From Cellvibrionales bacterium UBA2034 (GTDB lineage Bacteria > Pseudomonadota > Gammaproteobacteria > Pseudomonadales > UBA7239), in contig DDBK01000087.1 in NCBI GenBank assembly GCA_002333095.1, forward strand, positions 1,986-10,858: a stretch of DNA of 8,873 bases, given 5' to 3'. Under the pieces are notes generated by a model. It ran no database searches. It was not told the origin of the DNA and worked only from the letters and a program-made list of their open reading frames with translations. A program made the position numbers and the translations under genes. This document shows, piece after piece, positions 1-7,561 of the stretch (position 1 is its first letter; the number at the start of each line of letters is the position of its first letter).

Positions 1-829
1 CCAGTGTCATACCGTATGATCGGGCCATATCGATTGCAAGACTCGTTGGCGCACCCACTGCTGCCATCACGGCAATATCTGCAGCCAGTGCTTTTTGCAC
101 CAGTTCGAATCCTGCCCGGCCACTGACAAGTAAAACGCAGTCACGCATAGACGGCTTGCCTTCAAGCAAACAGGCACCTATCAACTTATCCACCGCATTA
201 TGCCGACCAACATCTTCGCGCAACAGCAAAAGTTCACCGCCTGCATTAAACAACCCCGCCGCATGCACGCCGCCTGTTTTCTGGAACATAGACTGCCTTG
301 TCTGCAATTTTTCTGGCAGTGTTTTCAGCGTAGCCGGATCAATTCGCAGTGTATGTTGGTCCAGATCGGGTTGATGCAATAATTTCAAGGACTCAATCGC
401 CATCTTGCCACATACACCACAGCTGGACGTGCTGAGAAAATGTCGCTGGAAACGCTTCATGTCCAGTTGTTGACCTGACGCCAATTGCACAACTATTGCG
501 TTGTTATTGTCGCCCCGGTGCATCGCCAATATCTGCGTGCGCTGACGGATAATACCCTCACTGAACAATAGACCGGCCGCCAGTTCCTCATCGTTACCCG
601 GTGTGCGCATTGTGATTGTCAGCGGCTCCTCTTCCCATCCGCTATCACGCTGCCAACGCAGGCGAATTTCCAGCGGCTCCTCAACTGCCAGCGTATCGTC
701 CTGCTGCACTATGCCTTCACTACCGAAACGCGTGATGCGATACAGAGTCATGGGTTTGTCGACATTAGAATCAGGAATGTCATTCACTTCGCAGATTTTC
801 CGCATGGCTACCATAGGCAGAATTGCCAT
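1..829 (-). CDS. fdhD: FdhD, formate dehydrogenase accessory sulfurtransferase (3' end cut by window edge)
   Basis: FdhD carries sulfur from the cysteine desulfurase IscS to the molybdenum (bis-MGD) cofactor of formate dehydrogenase, in the cytoplasm, and is needed for that enzyme's activity. The reverse strand from 829 reads open for 276 codons to the window edge. E. coli FdhD has 277 residues, so only about a dozen C-terminal residues should be missing. Visible family motifs are CGVCG at residues 137-141, whose two cysteines are the expected persulfide-carrying pair, TGGVHAA at 185-191, and REDVGRHNAVDK at 204-215. The frame is closed by a TAG at 842-844, so ATG 829 is the first ATG; GAG at 836-838 is a weak ribosome site. 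ATGs at 814 and 805 are also possible, because the N-terminus looks slightly long. No formate dehydrogenase gene lies in the window. The neighbour is divergent, 87 bases away. Identity is very secure; the start is less so. Confidence 0.96.
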   Translation of the reverse strand, partial: MAILPMVAMRKICEVNDIPDSNVDKPMTLYRITRFGSEGIVQQDDTLAVEEPLEIRLRWQRDSGWEEEPLTITMRTPGNDEELAAGLLFSEGIIRQRTQILAMHRGDNNNAIVVQLASGQQLDMKRFQRHFLSTSSCGVCGKMAIESLKLLHQPDLDQHTLRIDPATLKTLPEKLQTRQSMFQKTGGVHAAGLFNAGGELLLLREDVGRHNAVDKLIGACLLEGKPSMRDCVLLVSGRAGFELVQKALAADIAVMAAVGAPTSLAIDMARSYGMTL

Positions 830-916
830 GATGATCTCGGCCTACCGTCATTGCAATCCTGCCACGCTGGCGGCAGCATGGTGGTTCCCCACATACCAGA
901 TATGGATAAACACCAC
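830..916. other. Divergent intergenic region between fdhD and the NTF2-like gene
   Basis: These 87 bases should carry the promoters of both outward-facing genes. I found no convincing sigma-70 hexamer pair in either direction. The only marked structure is a pair of nested short inverted repeats: CTGCC (859-863) with GGCAG (872-876), and GCCA (861-864) with TGGC (868-871). These could be an operator or may be chance in a GC-rich patch. If the rightward gene starts upstream of 917 (TTG 851, ATG 878 or ATG 902 are in frame), part of this gap would be coding. Confidence 0.4.
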
Positions 917-1333
917 ATGAGCGATTTTGACATCAGGAATGCAGCACAGGCTGCCGCGCAACGTTCCATCGATACTGTTCGCGCCAAAGACAAGGATGGC
1001 TGGGTGGCCAATTTTGCCGATGATGCCTGTATCGAAGATCCCGTCGGCAAATCGCCACTGGACCAGACTGGCAACGGCCATCGTGGCAAAGCGGCTATAT
1101 CTGCCTTCTGGGATATGTGTATTGCGCCGGGTAATGTCGATTTCAATATTCGTGAATCCTACCCCGTCAGCGATGTCGCTTGCGCCAATGTCGGTTCTAT
1201 CCTCAATACCATGGGCGACATGAAAATCGAGGCAAAAGGCGTGTTTATCTATCACGTTAATGCTGAAGGCAAAGTGACGAACCTGCGTGCCTATTGGGAC
1301 TTCAACAGCACCATGGCGGCTGCGAAAAAGTAA
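917..1333 (+). CDS. NTF2/SnoaL-fold protein resembling ketosteroid isomerase, without the full KSI catalytic set
   Basis: A 138-residue single-domain protein of the NTF2-like superfamily (SnoaL / steroid delta-isomerase-like alpha+beta barrel), probably cytoplasmic; no signal peptide or membrane segment is seen. The stretch FADDACIEDPVG (33-44) and the C-terminal NAEGKVTNLRA (115-125) align by eye with Comamonas testosteroni ketosteroid isomerase (FADDATVEDPVG, NGAGKVVSMRA). In that alignment the catalytic base Asp38 is kept (Asp41 here), but Tyr14 is replaced by Ser17 and Asp99 by Phe110. Steroid isomerase activity is therefore unlikely and the substrate is unknown. The frame is open back to TTG 851, with ATGs at 878 and 902. 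I chose 917 because MSDFDIRNAAQ begins where NTF2-like homologues usually begin, at the first helix, and gives a typical family length. No strong ribosome site marks any of these starts. The gene lies 83 bases before the SulP gene on the same strand, but a functional link is not evident. Confidence 0.8.
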   Translation: MSDFDIRNAAQAAAQRSIDTVRAKDKDGWVANFADDACIEDPVGKSPLDQTGNGHRGKAAISAFWDMCIAPGNVDFNIRESYPVSDVACANVGSILNTMGDMKIEAKGVFIYHVNAEGKVTNLRAYWDFNSTMAAAKK

Positions 1334-1403
1334 ACCTGCTGTAAAGGCACACATTTGTTGCGGCATTTCTGCTAGGCTGAAAAAGTCTGCCGGATAATGG
1401 CCT

Positions 1404-1407
1404 GGAG
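1404..1407 (+). promoter_or_regulatory. Ribosome binding site of the SulP gene
   Basis: GGAG sits 9 bases before the ATG at 1417, a normal distance for a Shine-Dalgarno site, and supports that start. The 83-base gap 1334-1416 that holds it shows no clear promoter or terminator hairpin, so the transporter may be co-transcribed with the NTF2-like gene. Confidence 0.7.
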
Positions 1408-1416
1408 AAATACCGC

Positions 1417-3051
1417 ATGATTGCCATCCGCGAAGCCTGGATAGCAGGTCTTTTCTCGAAAAAACATTGGGCTGGTAATGTTATCGCCGGCGTCATTGTC
1501 GGGGTGGTGGCACTGCCACTGGCGCTGGCATTTGCCATCGCCTCGGGAGCTACACCCGAGCAAGGTATCTATACCGCGATAGTGGCAGGGTTGGCTGTGT
1601 CGCTATTCGGCGGTAGCCGTTTGCAGATTGCCGGGCCAACAGGTGCCTTCGTGGTGATCCTGGCAACGATTACCGCCGAGCACGGCATGGCCGGTTTGCA
1701 GATTGCCACTTTGATGGCCGGTGTCATTCTTGTCGCGCTGGGCATCGCGCGCATGGGCATGGTGATCCGGTATATCCCAGCCCCGGTGATCATCGGCTTC
1801 ACAGCCGGCATTGGCGTGATTATCTGGGTGGGGCAGTGGCAGGCTTTTTTGGGCTTGCCTGCTGCATCCGGCAAACACTTCCACGAAAAGTTCTGGCATC
1901 TACTGGCGCTACTGCCGCATTTGCATTTCGCCACCACTGCACTCGCCATTGCCAGTTTGCTGATCACCATGTATTCAACACGCCTGCCATACATGCAGCG
2001 CGTGCCTGGCCCATTGGTGGCGCTGGTCTTCATCACGGTGTTGCAAGCATTGTTTCATTTTGAAGGCGTGGCCACGATCGGATCCGCCTTCGGCGGTATT
2101 CCGCAAGGCCTGCCACATTTCCAATGGCCGGCCATTACCCTGACAAGACTGGTTGAGCTGGCCGGACCTGCCTTTGCCATTGCCATGCTCGGCGCGATTG
2201 AATCCCTGTTGTCGGCCGTTGTGGCTGACGGTATGGCCGGCACACGGCATAACTCCAATCAGGAACTGATTGGCCAGGGCATTGCAAACATTCTTGCACC
2301 ATTATTCGGTGGCTTTGCAGCAACCGGTGCGATAGCGCGTACTGCCACAAATGTGCGTAATGGTGCCAACAGTCCATTGGCAGGCATCATGCATGCACTG
2401 ACGCTGGTGCTGATCATTCTGCTACTGGCACCACTGGCTGCGGCCATTCCGCTCTGCACGTTGGCTGCGATACTGTTTGTGGTGGCGTGGAATATGAGCG
2501 AAGCAAAACATTTTTTGCACATGGTCAAGCATGCGCCGACTGCTGATGTTGCCATCCTGCTCATTACATTCACGCTGACTGTTTTTACCGATCTGGTGGT
2601 GGCCGTGAACATTGGCGTACTACTGGCCATGTTGACTTTTCTTGGGAAAATGGCTGCCAGCGTTGAAGTGCGTTTGAATGAAACAGAAGCGTTACAACAA
2701 CAGATACCTACACTGGATGTGCCGGATAACGTCTTGGTTTACAGCATTGACGGGCCATTTTTTTTCGCCGCTGTTGACACATTCGAACAGGTGCTGGCGC
2801 AAATTCATCACGACCCTCGCACGCTGATTATTCGGCTGGGGCGCGTGCCCTTTATTGATGCGACAGGACTGGAAAGCCTTTCAGCCATGATCGGGAATCT
2901 GGCAAAGCGAAACGTGCAAGTATTGTTCTGTGAAGCCAGCGAACGCGTGCAGAAAAAATTACAGCGCGCCGCCTTGCTATTGCCGAAAGGAAAGTCACAA
3001 CACTATCCAGATCTCGCCAATGCCATCAACGCTTGTCGAATTGATAACTGA
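1417..3051 (+). CDS. SulP (SLC26) family inorganic anion / carboxylate transporter with C-terminal STAS domain
   Basis: A 544-residue inner-membrane secondary transporter of the SulP family, whose members move sulfate, bicarbonate or dicarboxylates. The membrane domain covers about residues 20-412 and consists of repeated hydrophobic segments, matching the family's usual 14 spans in two inverted halves. Visible family signatures are PEQGIYTAIVAGL (47-59), QIAGPTGAFVVI (70-81) at the first half-helix, GAIESLLSAVVADGM (259-273) with the conserved acidic Glu262, and GGFAATGAIARTATN (298-312). A STAS domain follows at about 438-540 with IDATGLESL (480-488), the loop equivalent to the one that is phosphorylated in SpoIIAA-type anti-sigma antagonists. 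Length is close to E. coli DauA/YchM. The substrate cannot be read from sequence: no carbonic anhydrase, cys genes or sodium symporter lies alongside, so bicarbonate, sulfate and C4-dicarboxylate all remain open. Family assignment is very secure. The gene ends 4 bases before the stop of the facing hslU gene. Confidence 0.95.
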   Translation: MIAIREAWIAGLFSKKHWAGNVIAGVIVGVVALPLALAFAIASGATPEQGIYTAIVAGLAVSLFGGSRLQIAGPTGAFVVILATITAEHGMAGLQIATLMAGVILVALGIARMGMVIRYIPAPVIIGFTAGIGVIIWVGQWQAFLGLPAASGKHFHEKFWHLLALLPHLHFATTALAIASLLITMYSTRLPYMQRVPGPLVALVFITVLQALFHFEGVATIGSAFGGIPQGLPHFQWPAITLTRLVELAGPAFAIAMLGAIESLLSAVVADGMAGTRHNSNQELIGQGIANILAPLFGGFAATGAIARTATNVRNGANSPLAGIMHALTLVLIILLLAPLAAAIPLCTLAAILFVVAWNMSEAKHFLHMVKHAPTADVAILLITFTLTVFTDLVVAVNIGVLLAMLTFLGKMAASVEVRLNETEALQQQIPTLDVPDNVLVYSIDGPFFFAAVDTFEQVLAQIHHDPRTLIIRLGRVPFIDATGLESLSAMIGNLAKRNVQVLFCEASERVQKKLQRAALLLPKGKSQHYPDLANAINACRIDN

Positions 3052-3055
3052 ACTA

Positions 3056-4381
3056 TTACAAGATAAACCGGCTAAGGTCTTCATCTTGCGACAAGGCACC
3101 AAGATGCGCTTCTACGTAAGCAGCATCGATGGTTATCGCCGTATTTTCTGCTGCAACATCTCCCGCAGAAAATGATATTTCTTCCAGAAGACGCTCCATT
3201 ACTGTATGCAAACGCCGTGCACCGATATTTTCAGTGCGGTCATTAACCTGCCACGCAATCTCAGCGAGTCGCCTGATGCCATCTTTACCAAAAGATATAT
3301 CAAGACCCTCGGTTTTCAGCAACGCCTGATACTGTTCAGTCAACGATGCATCCGGCTCTTGCAGGATACGCTCAAAATCGTCAGGGGTCAGCGCGCTCAA
3401 TTCCACGCGTATCGGCAAACGCCCCTGCAATTCAGGAATCAAGTCGGAAGGTTTTGCCAGATGGAATGCGCCAGACGCGACAAAAAGAATATGGTCTGTT
3501 TTTATCATGCCGTATTTGGTGGTAACCGTGCAGCCCTCAATTAACGGCAACAAATCACGCTGTACACCTTCGCGGGACACATCTGCGCCACTAGTCTCAC
3601 CACGCCGGCACACTTTGTCTATTTCATCGATGAACACTATGCCATTCTGCTCTGCTGAATCGATGGCTTCCGCCTTGATTTCTTCGTCGTTGACCAGGCG
3701 CGCAGCCTCTTCATCCTGCAGCTGTTTAAGCGCTGCTTTCACAGTCATTTTACGCACGCGCTTTTTGTCGCTCGACATGCTGGAGAACATGTTTTGCAAC
3801 TGGCTTGTCATTTCTTCCATGCCGGGCGGCGCCATAATCTCAACACCAACTTGTGCAGCAGCTACTTCAATGTCTATTTCCTTGTCGTCCAGTTCCCTTT
3901 CTCGAAGTTTCTTGCGAAATAACTGGCGAGCACTGTTTTCTTTTTCAGTCTGGTCAACGCCGCGGGCAGCAGGCAATAACGCATCCAATATGCGATCTTC
4001 TGCAGCATCCTGGGCGCGCGCCTGGACTTTTTCCATGGCGCGTTCGCGGTGCAGTTTTATAGAAATCTCCACAAGATCACGCACGATAGATTCAACATCC
4101 CGGCCAACATAGCCTACTTCTGTAAACTTGGTAGCTTCCACTTTTATAAATGGCGCATTCGCCAGTTTTGCCAAACGCCGCGCAATTTCAGTTTTCCCGA
4201 CACCGGTAGGGCCGATCATCAGGATATTTTTTGGCGTAATTTCAGCACGCAAGGTTTCACTGAGCTGCATGCGCCGCCAGCGATTGCGTAGCGCTATTGC
4301 CACAGCGCGCTTTGCATCATGTTGGCCAATAATATGCTTATCAAGTTCACTGACAATTTCACGTGGCGTCATACTAGACAT
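3056..4381 (-). CDS. hslU: HslU (ClpY), AAA+ unfoldase of the HslUV protease
   Basis: HslU is a cytoplasmic hexameric ATPase that unfolds substrates and threads them into the HslV peptidase. The protein has 441 residues from ATG 4381 (E. coli HslU has 443). In order it shows the N-terminal [17 protein letters not shown] (4-20), Walker A GPTGVGKT (57-64), pore loop GYVG (90-93), a charged insertion (I) domain at about 110-240, Walker B with IVFIDEID (248-255), [11 protein letters not shown] (318-328) with a likely arginine finger, and sensor-2 GARR (387-390). The C-terminal EDLSRFIL (434-441) is the tail that docks into HslV pockets. The frame is open upstream with ATGs at 4417 and 4399, but those lie inside hslV. 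ATG 4381 gives [10 protein letters not shown], matching MSEMTPREIV of E. coli, and overlaps the hslV stop by 8 bases (ATGTCTAG), which points to translational coupling. All functional motifs are intact. Confidence 0.98.
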   Translation of the reverse strand: MSSMTPREIVSELDKHIIGQHDAKRAVAIALRNRWRRMQLSETLRAEITPKNILMIGPTGVGKTEIARRLAKLANAPFIKVEATKFTEVGYVGRDVESIVRDLVEISIKLHRERAMEKVQARAQDAAEDRILDALLPAARGVDQTEKENSARQLFRKKLRERELDDKEIDIEVAAAQVGVEIMAPPGMEEMTSQLQNMFSSMSSDKKRVRKMTVKAALKQLQDEEAARLVNDEEIKAEAIDSAEQNGIVFIDEIDKVCRRGETSGADVSREGVQRDLLPLIEGCTVTTKYGMIKTDHILFVASGAFHLAKPSDLIPELQGRLPIRVELSALTPDDFERILQEPDASLTEQYQALLKTEGLDISFGKDGIRRLAEIAWQVNDRTENIGARRLHTVMERLLEEISFSAGDVAAENTAITIDAAYVEAHLGALSQDEDLSRFIL

Positions 4382-4937
4382 TGTTTTTTTCCGGTTCATC
4401 GCACTGCATTTCTTCAATGGTGCGATTGTGGTTAGTGTATATACAGATATCAGCAGCTATAGCCAGACTTTTTTCGACGATTTCACGTGCCGACAAATCG
4501 GTATTGTGCAACAACGCAGTGGCAGCTGATTGCGCAAATGAACCACCCGACCCAATCGCCAACAGGTCATCTTCTTGTTCAATGACGTCGCCATTGCCAG
4601 TAATAATCAGGGAACTGGTTTTATCTGCCACTATCAGCAACGCTTCCAGACGGCGCAATGCGCGATCGGTGCGCCAGTCTTTTGCCAGTTCTACAGCTGC
4701 ACGCACGAGGTGCCCCTGGTATTTTTCCAGTTTGGCTTCAAAACGCTCGAACAGGGTGAATGCGTCTGCTGTGCCGCCAGCGAATCCGGCGATTACCTTG
4801 TCGTGGTAAAGGCGTCGCACTTTTTTGGCATTCCCTTTCATAATGGTATTGCCGAGCGAGACCTGACCGTCGCCGCCAATCACGACAGAGCCATTACGGC
4901 GAAGGGAGAGAATCGTAGTTCCGCGGAATTGTTCCAA
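4374..4937 (-). CDS. hslV: HslV (ClpQ), threonine peptidase subunit of the HslUV protease, TTG start
   Basis: HslV forms the double-hexamer proteolytic core of the HslUV ATP-dependent protease and is related to proteasome beta subunits. The 187-residue protein begins with a short propeptide of six residues, EQFRG plus the initiator Met. Cleavage before Thr7 would expose [10 protein letters not shown], with Thr7 as the N-terminal nucleophile and Lys34 in MKGN as the supporting residue. Other landmarks are [10 protein letters not shown] (21-30), [11 protein letters not shown] (50-60), AIGSGG and ICIYTNH. The initiation codon is TTG (4937-4935). It is preceded by AGGTG (4946-4942) only 4 bases away, and no ATG or GTG lies upstream in frame before the TAG at 4971-4973. 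The C-terminus extends a few residues past E. coli HslV into a polar tail that overlaps the hslU start. A heat-shock promoter match lies just upstream. Confidence 0.98.
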   Translation of the reverse strand: MEQFRGTTILSLRRNGSVVIGGDGQVSLGNTIMKGNAKKVRRLYHDKVIAGFAGGTADAFTLFERFEAKLEKYQGHLVRAAVELAKDWRTDRALRRLEALLIVADKTSSLIITGNGDVIEQEDDLLAIGSGGSFAQSAATALLHNTDLSAREIVEKSLAIAADICIYTNHNRTIEEMQCDEPEKNNV

Positions 4938-4941
4938 GAGA

Positions 4942-4946
4942 CACCT
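4942..4946 (-). promoter_or_regulatory. Ribosome binding site of hslV
   Basis: AGGTG is read on the minus strand 4 bases before the TTG codon at 4937. It decides the unusual start, because it is the only Shine-Dalgarno-like run near the conserved EQFRGTT N-terminus. The short spacing with a TTG codon predicts modest initiation strength. Confidence 0.55.
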
Positions 4947-4968
4947 GAACGGTAGATGCGAACCTTCA

Positions 4969-4996
4969 ATCTATGGGCGGGAATGGCGGTTTCAAG
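4969..4996 (-). promoter_or_regulatory. Predicted sigma-32 (RpoH) heat-shock promoter of hslVU
   Basis: On the minus strand CTTGAAA (4996-4990) is followed, 13 bases after CTTGAA, by CCCATAGAT (4977-4969). The known RpoH consensus is CTTGAA, 13-17 bases, then CCCCATnT. The -35 element is perfect, the spacing is within range and the -10 core CCCAT is intact. Transcription would start near 4962, leaving a leader of about 25 bases that contains the AGGTG ribosome site. The site lies wholly in the 80-base gap between the SPOR gene and hslV, exactly where an hslVU heat-shock promoter is expected. This is a prediction from sequence only. Confidence 0.85.
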
Positions 4997-5017
4997 TGCG
5001 GAACAGGGGAATGGGTC

Positions 5018-5815
5018 TTACTTCACTGGAATAGTATTGACGCCATTTCCGCCCAGGATAATCCTGGCATCATCCATATCTTCCGCTGAACTGAATGGCC
5101 CCACCAACACTTTTTGCAGCGTGTCGCCTTTTGCATTGGTAGCACTCTGCACGGTCGACTTCATACCTAGCAAGGCGACGCGCGCTTTCAGCTTGTCTAC
5201 TTCTGCCTTGTTACGGAACACCCCAGCTTGCAGATAGCGCCCGCTGGCAGGTGCTTTTGCCGTTACTGGCTTGGCCGCCTCCGGTTTAGCAGCGTCCAGT
5301 TTGGGTTCCGGTTTGGCGGGTTCCGGCTTAACAACTGCCACAGGCGTTGGCTCGACCTTGGCGGCCTCTTTTTCTGCCAGCAGTTGCTGGATGGGATCAA
5401 GGTTTTCAGCGACAGCAGGCGGCGGTGTAGTGGTGGCTGAAGGCTGGGCTGCAGCGGGCGTTTCCAGCACAGGTTGCGTGCCGGGCTGGATATCGGTCAC
5501 AGGCTGGCCACCTTCCGGGAGCTTGGTGTAGAACTCGAATACCGGACTGACGCGTTTGGGCGGGGCAGCCGGCTCGCTACCAGCGGCAGGCGGCTGGGCT
5601 TGCACCGGATGGTCGGCAGTAGCGGACTGGCTGGCTTTGAGATCAGGCAACGGCGGCGCAATGCCCGACAAATACACCAGAAACATGATCAGGCAGCCCA
5701 CGAGTGTGCCAACGAGCACCCACAGCCACGAGGGCACACCGCCACTTTTTTTTCTGGCTGGCTTACGGGCGGACTCCTTCTTGAGTCGCTGGCTTCTGGC
5801 AAAATCGTGGCTCAT
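5018..5815 (-). CDS. FtsN-like SPOR-domain protein, single-pass inner-membrane
   Basis: A 265-residue bitopic envelope protein. A lysine/arginine-rich cytoplasmic N-terminus (1-28, with KKESARKPARKK) precedes one membrane span at about 29-50, giving an N-in, C-out topology. A long proline/alanine/lysine-rich linker follows (about 60-190), with KPEPAKPEP-type low-complexity repeats at 163-189. The C-terminal SPOR domain (about 191-265) shows YLQAGVFRNKAEVDKLK at its first strand and helix and the typical VLVGPFSSAEDMDDA (237-250). SPOR domains bind peptidoglycan stripped of stem peptides at the division septum. The short motif FEFYTKLPE (93-101) is a feature of many proteobacterial SPOR proteins. 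The architecture is that of FtsN, and in E. coli ftsN also precedes hslVU, so a cell-division role is a reasonable inference. Because FtsN-like, DamX-like and other SPOR proteins cannot be told apart by sequence alone, no symbol is given. GGAG at 5829-5832 lies a rather long 13 bases before the ATG. The gene follows argS after 60 bases. Confidence 0.9.
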   Translation of the reverse strand: MSHDFARSQRLKKESARKPARKKSGGVPSWLWVLVGTLVGCLIMFLVYLSGIAPPLPDLKASQSATADHPVQAQPPAAGSEPAAPPKRVSPVFEFYTKLPEGGQPVTDIQPGTQPVLETPAAAQPSATTTPPPAVAENLDPIQQLLAEKEAAKVEPTPVAVVKPEPAKPEPKLDAAKPEAAKPVTAKAPASGRYLQAGVFRNKAEVDKLKARVALLGMKSTVQSATNAKGDTLQKVLVGPFSSAEDMDDARIILGGNGVNTIPVK

Positions 5816-5875
5816 CGTACGTTTACTGCTCCATCACAGACATATCGTGCAAAGATGACACAAACAAGGCGGACA

Positions 5876-7561
5876 TTACATGGATTCCGGCGCACTGACA
5901 CCCAGAATCCCCAGGCCGTTACGCAATACCTGCCGGGTTCCTACAGCCAACGCCAGCCTGGCATTGCGCAGGGCGGCATCCTCGACCAGAAACTGCTCCG
6001 CGTTGTACCAGGCGTGCAAGGCAGCAGCAAGTTCCCTCAGATATTGCGCAATGACGTGCGGAGTGAGATCACGAGCAGCTACGGACACCATTTCCGGATA
6101 GCGCGCCAGCATGTTCAATAAATCGGTTTCATGCGTGGTAGTCAGTTGTTCCAGACTGGCCAGACCCTGTGCTTGATCCCACGGCAATTGCTTTTCATCT
6201 GCCTGACGCAAGACACTGCAAACACGCGCGTGCGCATACTGGATGTAATAAACAGGATTGTCATTGCTTTTTGCCACAGCAAGATCCACATCAAACACCA
6301 ATTGTGATGTGGCTGCTCTCGACACAAGAAAATACCGCGTAGCATCGCGCCCACACCATTCAATCAGATCGCGTAACGTGACATAGGATCCGGCGCGCTT
6401 GGAAATTTTCACTTCCTCGCCGCCGCGCATCACCGTCACCATCTGGTGCAACACATAGTCCGGCCAGCCATCTGGAATACCCGCTTTCAACGCCTGCAAT
6501 CCTGCGCGTACACGGGTTATTGTCGAGTGGTGATCAGCACCTTGTTCATTGATGACGCGGGTAAAACCGCGCTGCCATTTATCCAGGTGGTACGCAACAT
6601 CCGGCACGAAATACGTGTAGCCGCCCTCGGTCTTGCGCATGACGCGATCCTTGTCATCACCAAACGCTGTGGTTTTCAACCACAGCGCACCATCGTGCTC
6701 ATAGGTGTAGCCATTGGCAACCAATTGCTCGACCGCCGCGTCCACTTTACCTTCGGTATACAGTGAAGATTCGAGATAGAACGTATCGAAACACACATCA
6801 AATGCTTTCAGATCCAGATCTTGCTCGCGGCGCAAATAGGCCACGGCAAAATGGCGAATCGCCTCGGCGTCGTGTGGATCCTTTGCGCCCACTACATGCT
6901 GGTCATCCGCATCGATCCTGTCGCCGGCAAGATAGGATTGCGCAACATCATTGATGTATTCGCCGCGATACCCGTCTTCAGGCCAACCATGATCATCCGG
7001 CCCCAGCCCGAGCGCACGCGCTTGCACCGAGCGGGCCAGATTGCCTATCTGCGCACCGGCATCGTTGTAGTAAAACTCGCGCGTCACCCGCCAGCCAGTT
7101 GCTTCCAGCAGGCGGCACAGGCAATCGCCAATCGCAGCGCCACGGCCATGGCCCACGTGTAACGGCCCGGTAGGGTTGGCGGACACAAACTCCACCTGCA
7201 CCTTCTCGCCTTTGCCAGCGTTCACGCAACCAAAACGGTCAGCTTCAGCAAGGATCTGTGAAACAACTGCCAGCTGCGCCTCGCTGGCGATGAAAAAATT
7301 GATAAAGCCGGGGCCAGCAATGTCCGCTTTGGCCACCAGATTATTGGCCGGCATCGCACCAAGAATGGCAGCAGCCAGCTCACGTGGCGGTTTGCCTGCC
7401 TTTTTGGCCAGCACCATCGCGATATTGGTCGCGAGGTCGCCATGCGCCTTGTCTTTGGTATTGTCTATCTGCACGGCTGGCAGCTCGTCAGTCGGCAGGA
7501 TGCCTTCAGCCTGCAACTGGCGCAGCACTGTAGCAATGAGTTCAGCGAGCTGTTGTTTCAT
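5876..7561 (-). CDS. argS: Arginyl-tRNA synthetase
   Basis: Class I aminoacyl-tRNA synthetase that charges tRNA-Arg with arginine in the cytoplasm. The protein has 561 residues, a usual length for bacterial ArgS. It shows the ArgS-specific N-terminal (Add1) domain at about 1-110, with the conserved [14 protein letters not shown] (40-53) and GPGFINFF (83-90). The catalytic domain carries [19 protein letters not shown] (123-141) with the HIGH-type signature HVGH (135-138), and [10 protein letters not shown] (163-172). KISKRAG (385-391) stands in the KMSKS loop position, and [15 protein letters not shown] (435-449) precedes the C-terminal helical DALR anticodon-binding domain (about 450-561). 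It is complete, with no missing key residue. Start ATG 7561 gives the expected helix [10 protein letters not shown], although no Shine-Dalgarno run is visible just before it. It is the promoter-proximal gene of the minus-strand run argS – SPOR – hslVU and is divergent from the nucleotidyltransferase gene. Confidence 0.98.
   Translation of the reverse strand: MKQQLAELIATVLRQLQAEGILPTDELPAVQIDNTKDKAHGDLATNIAMVLAKKAGKPPRELAAAILGAMPANNLVAKADIAGPGFINFFIASEAQLAVVSQILAEADRFGCVNAGKGEKVQVEFVSANPTGPLHVGHGRGAAIGDCLCRLLEATGWRVTREFYYNDAGAQIGNLARSVQARALGLGPDDHGWPEDGYRGEYINDVAQSYLAGDRIDADDQHVVGAKDPHDAEAIRHFAVAYLRREQDLDLKAFDVCFDTFYLESSLYTEGKVDAAVEQLVANGYTYEHDGALWLKTTAFGDDKDRVMRKTEGGYTYFVPDVAYHLDKWQRGFTRVINEQGADHHSTITRVRAGLQALKAGIPDGWPDYVLHQMVTVMRGGEEVKISKRAGSYVTLRDLIEWCGRDATRYFLVSRAATSQLVFDVDLAVAKSNDNPVYYIQYAHARVCSVLRQADEKQLPWDQAQGLASLEQLTTTHETDLLNMLARYPEMVSVAARDLTPHVIAQYLRELAAALHAWYNAEQFLVEDAALRNARLALAVGTRQVLRNGLGILGVSAPESM

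Noticed and set aside
917..1333. Naming the NTF2-like gene a steroid delta-isomerase
   Set aside because: Two of the three KSI catalytic residues are replaced, so only the fold can be claimed.
848..1366. Minus-strand open frame of 172 codons opposite the NTF2-like gene
   Set aside because: It is antisense to a frame that has clear NTF2-family motifs; its own translation shows no recognisable domain, so it is a shadow.
1619..1707. A 14-base direct repeat, GTTTGCAGATTGCC, at 1619-1632 and 1694-1707
   Set aside because: It lies inside SulP and encodes LQIA in two different conserved segments; coincidence of codon choice explains it.
3082..3106. Inverted repeat CATCTTG / CAAGATG as a terminator
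   Set aside because: The 7-base stem has an 11-base loop, no following T-run in either direction, and lies in hslU coding sequence.
3507..4112. Plus-strand open frame of 201 codons within hslU
   Set aside because: Serine-rich antisense of the HslU insertion domain, with no ribosome site or family motif.
5474..6121. Plus-strand open frame of 215 codons opposite the SPOR gene and the argS end
   Set aside because: Arises from the GC-rich proline/alanine linker read in antisense; no domain is visible.
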